Assembly (NCBI GenBank): GCA_965218875.1 | Contig: OZ244707.1 | Coordinates: 2,232,001-2,296,000, forward strand | Source of the DNA: CBDCMJ01 sp965218875 | GTDB lineage: Bacteria > Chloroflexota > Dehalococcoidia > Lucifugimonadales > UBA3495 | DNA length: 64,000 nt | Reading direction: 5' to 3' | Part shown: positions 17,770 through 26,460 of the stretch, piece by piece | How positions within the stretch are numbered: position 1 is the first letter of the stretch | Layout of the letters: each line of letters opens with the position of its first letter | Made by a program: the position numbers and the translations under genes | Notes under the pieces: model-generated | Database searches by the model: none | Seen by the model: only the letters and a program-made list of their open reading frames with translations | What the model was told of the DNA's origin: nothing

Positions 17770-18462
17770 GTGAAGAACAAAATCTACCAGTCCTTTGACG
17801 CGGCGGTGGCGGACATTCCCTGGGGCGCCACCATCATGTTCCCCGAGTTCGGCGGGGTCGGCTCCCCCCAGCACCTGATCTCGGCCCTGCATCGCCAGGG
17901 CGCCCGCCGCCTCACCGCCGTTTCCAACAATCACGGGGGGACCGACGGCCGGGTGGACGTGGGCACGCTGGTGGAAGCCGGGCAGATCAGGAAAATGGTG
18001 TGCGCTTTCACCGCCCCAAGCCATCCGTCGCAAGTGACGGCGTTCTCCCGGATGTACAACGCCGGGCAGATCGAGGGAGAACTGGTCCCCCAGGGCACGC
18101 TGGCCGAGCGTATTCGCGCCGCCGGGGCCGGCATCGGCGGCTTCTACACTCCCGCAAGCGTCGGCACCGAGCTGGCCCAGGGCAAAGAGCACCGGAACAT
18201 AGGCGGCAGAGAGTACGTGCTGGAGTACCCGCTGCCCGCAGACTACGCCTTCATCCGGGCCTGGCGGGCCGACACCTTCGGTAACCTCCAGTTCCGGCTG
18301 GCGCAGCGCAACTTCAACCCCATAATGGCTATGGCCGCCAGGGTCACCATCGTGGAGGTCGAAAGCGAGATAGTTCCGGCGGGAGAGCTGGACCCCGACG
18401 AGATTCACACGCCGGGGGTATACGTGGACCGCATCCTGCACATCCCGGATGGCGGCATATGA
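17770..18462 (+). CDS. CoA-transferase alpha subunit (3-oxoacid CoA-transferase type A)
   Basis: 231 residues like the A subunit of succinyl-CoA:3-oxoacid CoA-transferase, which binds CoA. Family blocks: LTAVSNNHGGTDG, the GELVPQGTLAERIRAAGAGI segment, GFYTPASVGTELAQGKEHR and FGNLQFRLAQRNFNP. The start is the GTG at 17770; the frame is open further left but that part is antisense-like noise from malate synthase. The usual partner, the B subunit carrying the catalytic Glu, is not next to it: the following gene is an LLM oxidoreductase. The N-terminal GxGGxG-like loop is unusual (FPEFGGVGSPQ). Either the B subunit is elsewhere or this copy is an orphan. Confidence 0.85.
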   Translation: MKNKIYQSFDAAVADIPWGATIMFPEFGGVGSPQHLISALHRQGARRLTAVSNNHGGTDGRVDVGTLVEAGQIRKMVCAFTAPSHPSQVTAFSRMYNAGQIEGELVPQGTLAERIRAAGAGIGGFYTPASVGTELAQGKEHRNIGGREYVLEYPLPADYAFIRAWRADTFGNLQFRLAQRNFNPIMAMAARVTIVEVESEIVPAGELDPDEIHTPGVYVDRILHIPDGGI

Positions 18463-18531
18463 GCCGGGCGTGGTCCCGCGGCGCTCCGGGCAGGCGGCGG
18501 ATCGCGCCCACGGAGCGGGGATAACAACACT

Positions 18532-19461
18532 ATGAGCGATCACGTGCGTTGGGCCGCGGCCGTGCCCCAGGCGTTTTTTCACGACCGGGTGGACATGGAC
18601 CTCATCCGTGGATGGGCCCGAAGGGCGGAAGACCTGGGCTACGACAGCCTGTGGGTCCAAGAGTCCATCGTCGGCGACGTGCCGATACTGGAACCGGTGA
18701 CGCTGCTCTCCTACCTGGCGGCCATCACCCGGAGAGTACGGTTGGGCACGTCAGTGATGGTGGCGCCCCTGCGCAATCCTGTGCAGCTGGCCAAGAGCCT
18801 GGGGACCTTGGACCACGTCAGCGGCGGCCGGCTTACGGTGGGCCTGGGCCTTGGGGGCCAACCCAACGACGTGGCGCCCTTCGGCATTGACCCGGAGCAC
18901 CGGGTGAGACGGTTCGTCGAGATCATAGAGGTGATGAAGTCTCTCTGGACCGAGTCGGCCGCCCAATACCAGGGACAGTTCTGGCGGCTCGAGGGCGCGC
19001 AGATGGAGCCCAAGCCGGTGCAGCAGCCTCACCCGCCCATCTGGATGGGGGCTAGGCATCCCCGGGCCTTGAGACGGGCGGTCCGCCACGCCGACGGCTG
19101 GATGGGGGCCGGCTCCAGCACCACGGAAAGCTTCATTCAGGGCGTGGGCCACCTGCGGGGCTACCTGGAAGAAGCGGGACGCGACCCTTCCGGGTTCACC
19201 GTCTCCAAGCGGGTCTACGTGGCGGTGGACAACGATGAAGCGAGAGCGGAGACGCGCCTCCGGGACTGGTTTGGCTTGCGGTACAAGAACGCGGAGATGG
19301 CTTCCCAAGTGTCGGTGTGGGGCAGCGTCTCCCGGTGCGTGGACCTGCTGGGAGAGATCGTCGCCGCAGGCGCGCAACTGGTGCTGCTCAACACCTGCTT
19401 CGACGACCTGGAGCAGTTGGAAGTGCTCTCGGGTGAGGTTATTCCCCAGCTGACGAGCTAA
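18532..19461 (+). CDS. LLM class flavin/F420-dependent oxidoreductase
   Basis: 309-residue TIM barrel of the luciferase-like monooxygenase superfamily. Visible blocks: the N-terminal strand and helix LGYDSLWVQESIV, RVRLGTSVMVAPLRNPVQLA, LDHVSGGRLTVGLGLGGQPND (flavin phosphate binding), PHPPIWMGARHPRALRRAVRH and a C-terminal helix pair. The choice between F420 and FMN as cofactor cannot be made safely from sequence, nor can the substrate. It follows the CoA-transferase gene by 70 bases on the same strand. The ribosome site is poor. A second, truncated LLM protein occurs at 52.9 kb. Confidence 0.88.
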   Translation: MSDHVRWAAAVPQAFFHDRVDMDLIRGWARRAEDLGYDSLWVQESIVGDVPILEPVTLLSYLAAITRRVRLGTSVMVAPLRNPVQLAKSLGTLDHVSGGRLTVGLGLGGQPNDVAPFGIDPEHRVRRFVEIIEVMKSLWTESAAQYQGQFWRLEGAQMEPKPVQQPHPPIWMGARHPRALRRAVRHADGWMGAGSSTTESFIQGVGHLRGYLEEAGRDPSGFTVSKRVYVAVDNDEARAETRLRDWFGLRYKNAEMASQVSVWGSVSRCVDLLGEIVAAGAQLVLLNTCFDDLEQLEVLSGEVIPQLTS

Positions 19462-19489
19462 CGGGGGGCCTTCGCCGGGGCGAGTGCGG

Positions 19490-20287
19490 CTAGTAGTGAA
19501 TCCCGCGGCCCACGCCGCCGCCGGCCGCGATGGCGTCGCCGTTGATCGCCACGGACTTGGGCGAGGCCAGGAAAGCCACCACGTAGGCGATTTCCCGGGC
19601 GTCGATCATGCGGCGGACCGAATTGCCTTCCGCCATCCGCCGCTCCACCTCGTGGGCGGGCAAGCCCTGCGCCTGGGCCTGCTCTTCGATCATTCCGGGT
19701 ATTCTCTCGGTCCAGGTCAGTCCGGGGTGGACCACCGTTACGTTGATTCCCAGGGGGCCCAGCTCGTCAGCCAGATTCTTGGTCATGGCCGCCACCGCCA
19801 CGTTGCGCATGCTTCCCACGGCCGATCCCGACTGCCGCGCCGCCATCCCGCTGACGTTGATGATGCGCCCCCAGCCCTGGCTGGCCATGTAGGGAGCCAC
19901 CTCCCTGGCGCACCGGAGATAGCCCATCACCTTGACGTTCATGTCTTCCCAGAAATACTCCTCGGTGATGTCGGCAAGTCCCGGCGCCGGTCCTCCGCCC
20001 ACCCGTGCGGCACAGTTCACCAGTATGTCCAGGTGTCCCAGCGCCGCCGCCGCCTGGTGCACCATGGACTGCACGGACTCCTCGTCGCCGGTGTCGACGA
20101 TAATGGGTATGAAGTGCCGGCCTGTCTCCTCGGCCAGTTCCTTGGCCGTGGCCTGGAGCGCCTCCCGCCCCCTGGCTGCGATAACGGGGTCGACTCCCTC
20201 TAGGGCTAGTTCCCGGGCGATGGCCCTGCCGATCCCCCGGCTCCCGCCGGTGACGATAGCGGTCTTTCCGGTCAGGTTCAGGTCCAT
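19490..20287 (-). CDS. SDR-family protein lacking the Tyr/Lys catalytic pair
   Basis: 265-residue Rossmann protein of the short-chain dehydrogenase family. The cofactor motif TGGSRGIG is at residues 13-20 and NCAARVGGG fits the NNAG position. Ser146 (INVSG) is kept, but where YxxxK should stand, the sequence reads GSMRN, so the catalytic Tyr and Lys align to Gly158 and Asn162. The following TKNLADELGPLGINV is normal. Other SDR groups with an RN motif here exist as far as I recall, but their chemistry is not clear to me. The start is the ATG at 20287 with AGGAG ahead; a longer frame upstream is not supported. Convergent with the LLM gene, divergent from the VOC gene. Confidence 0.85.
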   Translation of the reverse strand: MDLNLTGKTAIVTGGSRGIGRAIARELALEGVDPVIAARGREALQATAKELAEETGRHFIPIIVDTGDEESVQSMVHQAAAALGHLDILVNCAARVGGGPAPGLADITEEYFWEDMNVKVMGYLRCAREVAPYMASQGWGRIINVSGMAARQSGSAVGSMRNVAVAAMTKNLADELGPLGINVTVVHPGLTWTERIPGMIEEQAQAQGLPAHEVERRMAEGNSVRRMIDAREIAYVVAFLASPKSVAINGDAIAAGGGVGRGIHY

Positions 20288-20411
20288 GGGATGACTCCTT
20301 GCTTGCCGCAGGCCCGGGACTCTTAGGCTCGTGGTCCGAGTCCGGCGCCTTACGCCCCCGTGATATAGGAGTGTATTCCCCTCCGTTGCCCTGGGCAAAC
20401 TACTCGTCAAC

Positions 20412-20453
20412 GTCAACTAATTCGTTGACACCCCCCGGCGATGTTCCTACAAT
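20412..20453 (+). promoter_or_regulatory. Strong promoter with overlapping operator-like palindrome
   Basis: TTGACA (20425-20430) and TACAAT (20448-20453) are spaced by exactly 17 bases. An inverted repeat GTCAAC-N6-GTTGAC (20412-20429) overlaps the -35 box, the pattern expected for a repressor site. Transcription would start near 20460 and give a 5' leader of about 125 bases, which opens with a small hairpin (CGGTTG/CAACCG, about 20454-20471). It would drive the VOC gene at 20584. Confidence 0.65.
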
Positions 20454-20583
20454 CGGTTGGACGTTCAACCGGAGGTGGGCCGCGGGGCTTTCCGGCCGGG
20501 TAAGGAGACCGCAGGCCGCCGCGGTAGACGTTCCGGTCCAACCAGCAGCGGCCCCTGATGCCCTAAAGACAGGAGGTGAAGCC

Positions 20584-21012
20584 ATGGCGCGGATCAAGCA
20601 TATTGCTCTGCATACCGAGGACCCGGTCAAGACCGCCGAGTTTTACAAGCGGGTCTTTGGCTTGGCGGAGTTGCACCGCAAACCCAGGGATACCGGCGAG
20701 GATGGGGTGTGGTTGAGCGACGGCTACATCTACTTTGCCGTCCTCAAGTTGGGGAGCGAGGACGCGCCCAACCTTGGCGAGGGTCCCTCCACCGTGGCGG
20801 GCGTCCACCACATAGGGTTCTACGTGGACGATTTGGAAGAGTCGGTGGCGAAGTTCGAGCGGGCCGATGGCACGGAGTGCCCGGGAAGCAGCGCCGTCAA
20901 CCGCAAGTACAAGGGCCCCGACGGCCTCATGATTGACATGAGAGTCCGGGGATGGGACGAGCAGATCAAGGCAAGGACGGAGTTGCTGCTGGCGGCTCCA
21001 GCCGGAGACTAG
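20584..21012 (+). CDS. VOC-family protein (glyoxalase/dioxygenase fold)
   Basis: 142 residues with a single vicinal-oxygen-chelate module pair. It begins MARIKHIALHTEDPVKTAEF, the first beta-alpha-beta unit with a possible metal His, and the second unit opens at VAGVHHIGFYVDDLEESVAKF. The metal-site Glu at the end of the second unit is not obvious (GLMIDMRVRGWD). AGGAGG is seven bases before the ATG. Likely a lyase, isomerase, dioxygenase or binding protein; no substrate can be named. It has its own well-formed promoter and operator-like site, so it may be inducible. Confidence 0.85.
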   Translation: MARIKHIALHTEDPVKTAEFYKRVFGLAELHRKPRDTGEDGVWLSDGYIYFAVLKLGSEDAPNLGEGPSTVAGVHHIGFYVDDLEESVAKFERADGTECPGSSAVNRKYKGPDGLMIDMRVRGWDEQIKARTELLLAAPAGD

Positions 21013-21068
21013 GGGTCTGCCCCCTGTCAAAGGGTAGCCTAGTGGGGGGCGTCGCCGAGGCGGAGAGC

Positions 21069-21586
21069 CTATGCCCCCGGCTTCCTGAGGTGTCGGACAA
21101 GCCTCCTAGCCCAACCGCTCGGCCGACCCAGGGAACCCGGTGACACCGCTCGTGCTCCTGTCTCCACACCGCTGATGACTTTCCCCGCCGGGTGAAGCAC
21201 TCGCAACGCCCGGGTGGCCCCCCAAACGTCTCTGGCGCCGTCCCTCAAGTGAGCCGTGGTCTCTTGTACGTTCCGGGCGGCCTCGGGCGCGTGTGCCGCG
21301 GCGTCCCTCAAGTGAGCCGTGGCCTCTTGTACGTCCCGGCGGCCTCGGGCACGTGTGCGGCGGCGTCGCGCAGGTGGGCCGTGGTCTCTTGTAAGTTCCT
21401 GGCGGCGGCCACCGCGCTTGGCGCGGCCTCGGCGGCGCTGTTGCTCACTTGCTCGAGGTTGAGGACGGACTGGCGCAGCGGTCGAAACAGCAGCACCAGT
21501 CCTCCAGCGATCAGAATGCACAGCATCGCTGCCGCCGCCGCCAACACGATGACCACGATGTCCCGGGCAAGAGCTATCGACTCCAC
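21069..21586 (-). pseudogene. Single-pass membrane protein with tandem amphipathic repeats, frameshifted
   Basis: The GTG at 21586 is six bases after AGGAGG and begins VESIALARDIVVIVLAAAAA, a signal-anchor helix, followed by a helix with phospholipid- or coiled-coil-like character. Then come three copies of a 22-residue unit of the form xVQETTAHLRDAAAHxPEAA. The first unit is in the starting frame; the second and third are in another frame. Comparing the DNA repeats, ACGTTCCGGGCGGCC in one copy reads ACGTCCCGGCGGCC near 21331-21344 in the other, a one-base deletion. After correction the frame continues through RALRVLHPAGKVISG to a stop at 21069. It is a recent pseudogene, a sequencing error or a slippage site; length about 172 residues. 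Confidence 0.7.
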
Positions 21587-21765
21587 CAGTGTCCTCCTCA
21601 GTACCCTCGTAACATAATGTTTCCACCCCGGCCGGACCACGCTGACGCGAGTGCGGGGATGGCGGGCCGTAGTGTCCCACTACTCGGGGGGTGAGGCAAC
21701 ATCGATATGGAGGGGGAGGCCCGGGGAATGGCTGGTATGCCGTGCCGGGCTTGCGGAGCGGCGAG

Positions 21766-22608
21766 TCAGGGCCCCTTGGGACCGCCGATGTCCTTCTTGT
21801 TGAAAATCCAGACGGCGGCCCCGGACAGCACGATGGTGTAGACCATGATTACCAGGAAGCCGTGGAGGACTCCCTTGGTGTCATCGATGCCCCCGAAGAT
21901 GCCGCCGTCCCCTTCTCCCAACCAGGCAGCGGCGGCCCGCCCCAGCGTGTAGTCGGCGATGACGTCGAAACCCTTGACGAACTCCGCCAAGATTTCCAGC
22001 ACCACACCTTCGATAATGAAGATGTAGACCATGGCGAGGCTGGTGGCGGCGCCGGCGGAAGAACTCAAGACCACGAAGAACATGGTCAGCGCTATGTAGG
22101 GCAGCACGGCGTAAAGCGCCTTGCCCAGGGTCTCTCCGACTGAAGACCATTGCCCCGAAGTGGAAAACCCGTCGTCGGAGAACACCCCGCCCAGCAGGCT
22201 GCTAATGGCGGCCCCGGCGGCAACGACGATCAACCAGAGGAGGACCGTGGCCGTCATCACGGAAAACTGGGCGGCGAGGAACTGCCAGCGTCCGGGGCCC
22301 CGCACCAGCACGGTGCGGAAAGTGCCCCAGCCGTACTCGGACCCCAGGGCGGAGGCGGCCCAAATGACGATCATGATGGCCGCCAGTGTCTGTCCCAAAG
22401 TCAGGCCCAGGACAATGCTCCTGGGTGGCAGCAGGTCTTCGGCTCCCGGGTCGCCCACCGTGAAGGTGACCCAGTAGACTATCTGGGTGATGGCTACGAC
22501 GAGTCCCAGGAGGACCCACGGCATCCAGCGCCTGCCGAGTTTCCGGGCCTCGGCTTTGACCAGCCCCGGGAAGGGCGAGTCTAAGGCTGAACGTAGGGCG
22601 GAATTCAA
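21766..22608 (-). CDS. ABC-2 type transporter permease
   Basis: About 280 residues with roughly six membrane helices: WMPWVLLGLVVAITQIVYWV, a helix around LGLTLGQTLAAIMIVIWAAS, LAAQFSVMTATVLLWLIVVA, ALYAVLPYIALTMFFVVLSS, SLAMVYIFIIEGVVLEILAE and FLVIMVYTIVLSGAAVWIF. The motif ALGSEYGWGTFRTVLVRGPGR is typical of ABC-2 permeases. The start is a TTG at 22608 that overlaps the ATPase stop by four bases (TTGA), so translation is coupled. With the ATPase at 22605 it forms an exporter of the bacitracin/multidrug or lantibiotic-immunity style; the cargo is unknown. Confidence 0.88.
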   Translation of the reverse strand: MNSALRSALDSPFPGLVKAEARKLGRRWMPWVLLGLVVAITQIVYWVTFTVGDPGAEDLLPPRSIVLGLTLGQTLAAIMIVIWAASALGSEYGWGTFRTVLVRGPGRWQFLAAQFSVMTATVLLWLIVVAAGAAISSLLGGVFSDDGFSTSGQWSSVGETLGKALYAVLPYIALTMFFVVLSSSAGAATSLAMVYIFIIEGVVLEILAEFVKGFDVIADYTLGRAAAAWLGEGDGGIFGGIDDTKGVLHGFLVIMVYTIVLSGAAVWIFNKKDIGGPKGP

Positions 22609-23519
22609 GGGATGGCCCCGGGTCCTTCGGCGGTGACCTCCAGGAAGTACTGCTCGAGGGATATTTGCAGGGGCCACATTTCGGCAACGTAGACCTGGGC
22701 CTGGCTCAAGGCCTCCGTCAGCTCCCAGGACCTCTCCGCGGGAGCCGTGACCAGCAGGGTCCCGTCGGCGGAGGTCACGTCTCCCACCCATTCCAACCCG
22801 GTGAGAATTTCCAGGGCCCGGCTGTTGTCGGTGCTCCGCAGGCGCACCTGCTCCTGCCGCCGCAACAGCTCGGCCACGTCACCCTGGGCGATCAGCTTCC
22901 CGTAGGAGAGGATCGCCACGCTGTCGCACACCTGTTCCACCTCGTAGAGCAGGTGACTGGACAAAACCACCGTGCGCTGGGAAGTGCCCAGGTTTCGGAT
23001 CAGGGCGCGAACTTCGGCCATGCCGGCGGGGTCCATGCCATTGGTGGGCTCGTCCAGGAACAGCAACTCCGGGTTGCCCAGCAGGGCGTAGGCCAGGCCC
23101 AGGCGCTGTTTCATGCCCAGGGAGTAGATGCGGTACTTGTCGTCGGCCCGCTGCAGCAGGCCCACCTGGTCCAGCAACCCGTCCAACTCGCCGCGGTCGC
23201 CCCGCCCCGAAATACGCTGGAAGTAGGCCAGGTTCTGGCGTCCCGACAGGTAAGGATAGAAGGACGGGCTCTCGATTATGGCTCCGACGCGGCGCAGCCC
23301 CTCTCGATGGCCGGTCTCGGAGCCGAACAATCGGAAATCGCCGGCCGTGGGTTGCACCAGCCCCAGCAGCATGCTCATGGCCGTGGTCTTGCCCGAGCCG
23401 TTGGGGCCCAGGAGTCCAAAGACGCGGCCTCGAGGTACGTCCATGGACAGCCCGTCCACGGCCAACACTCGGCCGTACCGCTTGGTCAGGGAATGGGTCT
23501 GTATTACCAGGTCGATCAT
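22605..23519 (-). CDS. ABC transporter ATP-binding protein (exporter, DrrA/CcmA-like)
   Basis: 304 residues. Walker A GLLGPNGSGKTTAMSMLLGL at about residue 37, signature YSLGMKQRLGLAYAL, Walker B LLFLDEPTNGMDPAG and the switch His in LSSHLL. A C-terminal extension of about 80 residues (from VRLRSTDNSRALEIL) is the regulatory domain usual for this ABC-2 exporter class. Drives the permease encoded immediately downstream. Start ATG, with GGAAACGGCAACCCC upstream, so no clear ribosome site. Confidence 0.93.
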   Translation of the reverse strand: MIDLVIQTHSLTKRYGRVLAVDGLSMDVPRGRVFGLLGPNGSGKTTAMSMLLGLVQPTAGDFRLFGSETGHREGLRRVGAIIESPSFYPYLSGRQNLAYFQRISGRGDRGELDGLLDQVGLLQRADDKYRIYSLGMKQRLGLAYALLGNPELLFLDEPTNGMDPAGMAEVRALIRNLGTSQRTVVLSSHLLYEVEQVCDSVAILSYGKLIAQGDVAELLRRQEQVRLRSTDNSRALEILTGLEWVGDVTSADGTLLVTAPAERSWELTEALSQAQVYVAEMWPLQISLEQYFLEVTAEGPGAIP

Positions 23520-23861
23520 GGGGTTGCCGTTTCCGAATCACGCATCTCGATGGTTTGATTGTAAACCATGCCGTCTATCCCAGCCCGTACAGGCCGGTGG
23601 CCAGCAACTCCGCCGCTACCAGAACGGGCCACCGAGGCGGCGCAGGAGTCAAGACGACTTCCTCTGCTACCGGGCGCCCATCATCGTCGCCGTGTGTATG
23701 GACGCCTTGGTTGCGGCTTTGGAAGGAGACAGGGCAACGCGGCCGTGGACTTTGTCCAGTTTGGCGGGGTCAAGCCTTCTCGGACTTGGGGAGAGGCGGC
23801 GTGTCAGGGGCAACGACAGCTTTACAAGCGGTTGGCTGCGTCGACGGAGGCCATAGTGGCC
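23520..23861. other. Intergenic region
   Basis: I see no gene in this 340-base stretch between the exporter ATPase and the sugar-importer permease. On the minus strand TACAAT at 23558-23563 could be a -10 box for the exporter, but no matching -35 box is present. Confidence 0.4.
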
Positions 23862-24947
23862 TTACAACCTTGCCGGTCTCCGCCAAAGGGCACCTAGGGC
23901 CCGATTACGGAGCACCGCCAGGCGCTCGGGGATGGTCCCTACTTCCAGGAGTGTCCCGCTGGCCAACAGCACCCCTATGGCCACCGCCGCGATCACCACT
24001 GCTCCAAGACTTAGGTTCCTCGCCCACAGGGGCGCCGCGTACAGATTAAGGCCGTTGCTGAGGACGCCCAGGACCATGGACCCGCCGACGGTCCCTTGGA
24101 TGGACCCGATGCCCCCGGATAGGGCTGTGCCCCCGATGAGAACGGCGCCTATGCTCTCCAGCAGTCCCGGGCCTTGGCTGTATAGAGTCGCCCCTTGCCG
24201 GTATGACACGCCGGTGTCAGACGCCCGGATCAGGCCGGCTATCCCGGAAAACAGGCCGCACAGCACGTAGGTGCTGATGACCATGCGATCGACGTTGACC
24301 CCGGAGAGCCGCGCCGCTCTCGGGTTGGCCCCTGCCGCGTACAGGTGATTCCCGAAGACCGTGTAGGCAAGGAGCAGGAATGAGCCAAGGGCCACGCCAA
24401 GAAAGATGATGACTTGGACGGGGAAAGCCCCCACCGTCCCCCTGCCCAGGGCGCCGAAGAAATTGTCCGGAGGCGTGGCCAACTCCCCCAGCTCGAAAAT
24501 GGAGTTGCCGCCGCTCACCCGCTCGCTGATGCCGTTCCAGATCGACTGAGTGGCCAGGGTAGTAATGAAAGGCGCTATTCTGGCCTTGGTCACCAACAGA
24601 CCGTTGATCAGCCCCAGCGCGCCGGCAAAAAGGAAGGCAACGGTGAGAGCGGCATGGGTGGAAACCCCATCTATGTGAAAGAGTCTGCCGAACACCATCG
24701 ACGATCCAGCCCCGATGGAGATAATCGAAACGTCCACCCCACCGCCAAGAAAGACGAAGGAGTTGCCCAGGGCATAGAGACCGGTGACGGATACCGAGCG
24801 GATGATTACTTGCCAGTTCTCCCCGGTAGCGAACGTGTCTCTGCCGAGGGAGAGGAAAAGCACCATAACGGCCAGGAATACCCAGCAGTAGTTAAAACGA
24901 AGCAGTCTTAACACATCCTGGGCTTCAATTTGCCTGAACATAGCCAT
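23862..24947 (-). CDS. Sugar-type ABC transporter permease (RbsC family), second copy
   Basis: 361-residue integral membrane protein of the ribose/galactose/autoinducer permease family. Characteristic features: LGGGVDVSIISIGAGSSMVF, LFAGALGLINGLLVTKARI, PFITTLATQSIWNGI, GNHLYAAGANPRAARLSGVN (the coupling-helix motif facing the ATPase) and VLIGGTALSGGIGSIQGTV. Last gene of the importer operon, two bases after the ATPase stop. Together with the permease at 26461 it likely forms a heterodimeric channel, which is common in this family for lipophilic or modified sugars and nucleosides. Confidence 0.92.
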   Translation of the reverse strand: MAMFRQIEAQDVLRLLRFNYCWVFLAVMVLFLSLGRDTFATGENWQVIIRSVSVTGLYALGNSFVFLGGGVDVSIISIGAGSSMVFGRLFHIDGVSTHAALTVAFLFAGALGLINGLLVTKARIAPFITTLATQSIWNGISERVSGGNSIFELGELATPPDNFFGALGRGTVGAFPVQVIIFLGVALGSFLLLAYTVFGNHLYAAGANPRAARLSGVNVDRMVISTYVLCGLFSGIAGLIRASDTGVSYRQGATLYSQGPGLLESIGAVLIGGTALSGGIGSIQGTVGGSMVLGVLSNGLNLYAAPLWARNLSLGAVVIAAVAIGVLLASGTLLEVGTIPERLAVLRNRALGALWRRPARL

Positions 24948-24949
24948 GG

Positions 24950-26437
24950 CTAGCCGGCAACGCCCAGGGCGGCGCCAAGCAGCTTCTCCTGATCGGCGCT
25001 GTCCCGGTCGAATTCCGCCACCACCGCGCCTTCATCCATAACCAAAGTCCGGTCGCACAGGCGCAACAGCTCCGGGGGATAGGACGAAGACACAATCACG
25101 GAGCAGCCCTGGGCTACTAGCTGATCGATGAAATCGTAGATTTGCTCCTTGGCTCCCACATCCACGCCTACGGTGGGCTCGTCGACGAGGAGGACTTGCG
25201 GGCCCATGGCAAACCACTTGGCGAGCAGCGTCTTCTGCTGATTCCCGCCGCTGAAGAACTCCATCTCTTTTTCCGTGTTGGGGGGGTTGATGTTGAAGTC
25301 GCCTATTTGGCGGCGCGCCAACCCCCGCTCACGGGAGGGCGGTATCACCACTCCGCCATAGCCCACCTCGGGCAGATTGGGAAGAGACATGTTCTTGCGC
25401 AGGGTCAGCACGTACATCAAGCCTTCCTCGCGCCGGTTGGCCGTGATTAACGCCAGCCCGTGCTGCATCGCCTCCTCCGGAGTTCGGACCCGAAGGGGTT
25501 TCCCGTTGAGGGTAACGGCGCCGGCGCTTCGCGGCTCGGCGCCGAACAGGCCCTTGAGCAGCTCTGACCGGCCGGAGCCCAGCAGTCCATAGAAGCCCAG
25601 GATCTCTCCGGCGTGAAGGCTGAAGCTCACGTCCGTCACGGCGCCGTCGATGGTTATTCCCTCGGCAGACAGCACCACGTCTTCGGAAACGGTCCGTTTT
25701 ACGCCAGTCTCTTGCACTAACTCATGGCCCACCATGTCCCGGACCAACTCCGGACTGGTGATGTCTTTGAGATACGAAGTAGTCACCCTCTCCCCGTCCC
25801 TTAACACGGTGACCCGGTCGCAGAGACCATAGATCTCGTCCAGAACATGGGAGACGTAGATAAAGCTCACGCCGCGCTCCGCCAACCGGCGGATGGTGTC
25901 GAATAGCGTTTGTTCTTCCCGGTAGGAGAGGGCGGCGGTCGGCTCATCCAGGATAATCAACTGGGAATTCAGCGTGAGGGCCTTGGCGATCTCAACCATT
26001 TGCCGGTCCGGAACGCTAAGGCTAGCGGCCTTGATCCGCGGGCTGATATTCACGTTCAACTCGGACATTAGCTGCTCCGCCGCCACGTTCAGCTTCTTCC
26101 GGCTGACGTGGAAGGGGAGGTTGCCCCGGGCATAGCCCAGGTTTTCGGCCACGGTGAGGGTGGGCACCAGTTGCGGCTCCTGCTGCACCATGGCGATCCC
26201 AAAACGGTGCGCGTCCCGGGGGTTCTGGATGTCGGCTTCCTCGCCGTCCACCAAGATCATCCCCTCGTCCCTGGTATAGACGCCCGCCATGATCTTGCAC
26301 AGTGTGGACTTTCCGGCGCCGTTCTCGCCCACCAGACCGTGGACTTCACCCTTTTCTATGGCGACGTCAATTCGAGATAGGACCTCCACGCCGTAGAAAG
26401 ACTTGGTGATTCCTCGGGTTTCCAGAACGGCTGGCAT
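24950..26437 (-). CDS. Sugar ABC transporter ATP-binding protein, two NBDs (RbsA/MglA family)
   Basis: 495 residues with two nucleotide-binding domains. NBD1: Walker A VGENGAGKSTLCKIM, a weakened signature LSVPDRQMVEIAKALT, Walker B LIILDEPTAALS, switch YVSHVLDEI. NBD2: the degenerate Walker A GLLGSGRSELLKGLF normal for RbsA proteins, a proper signature FFSGGNQQKTLLAKWF and Walker B LLVDEPTVGVDVGAKE. The second domain's Q-loop region contains TANRREEGLMYVL, typical. The start is the ATG at 26437, seven bases after AGGAG; 27 in-frame upstream codons are discarded. Powers import through the permeases on either side. Confidence 0.95.
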   Translation of the reverse strand: MPAVLETRGITKSFYGVEVLSRIDVAIEKGEVHGLVGENGAGKSTLCKIMAGVYTRDEGMILVDGEEADIQNPRDAHRFGIAMVQQEPQLVPTLTVAENLGYARGNLPFHVSRKKLNVAAEQLMSELNVNISPRIKAASLSVPDRQMVEIAKALTLNSQLIILDEPTAALSYREEQTLFDTIRRLAERGVSFIYVSHVLDEIYGLCDRVTVLRDGERVTTSYLKDITSPELVRDMVGHELVQETGVKRTVSEDVVLSAEGITIDGAVTDVSFSLHAGEILGFYGLLGSGRSELLKGLFGAEPRSAGAVTLNGKPLRVRTPEEAMQHGLALITANRREEGLMYVLTLRKNMSLPNLPEVGYGGVVIPPSRERGLARRQIGDFNINPPNTEKEMEFFSGGNQQKTLLAKWFAMGPQVLLVDEPTVGVDVGAKEQIYDFIDQLVAQGCSVIVSSSYPPELLRLCDRTLVMDEGAVVAEFDRDSADQEKLLGAALGVAG

Positions 26438-26460
26438 ATTTTCACTCCTCGATGAATACT

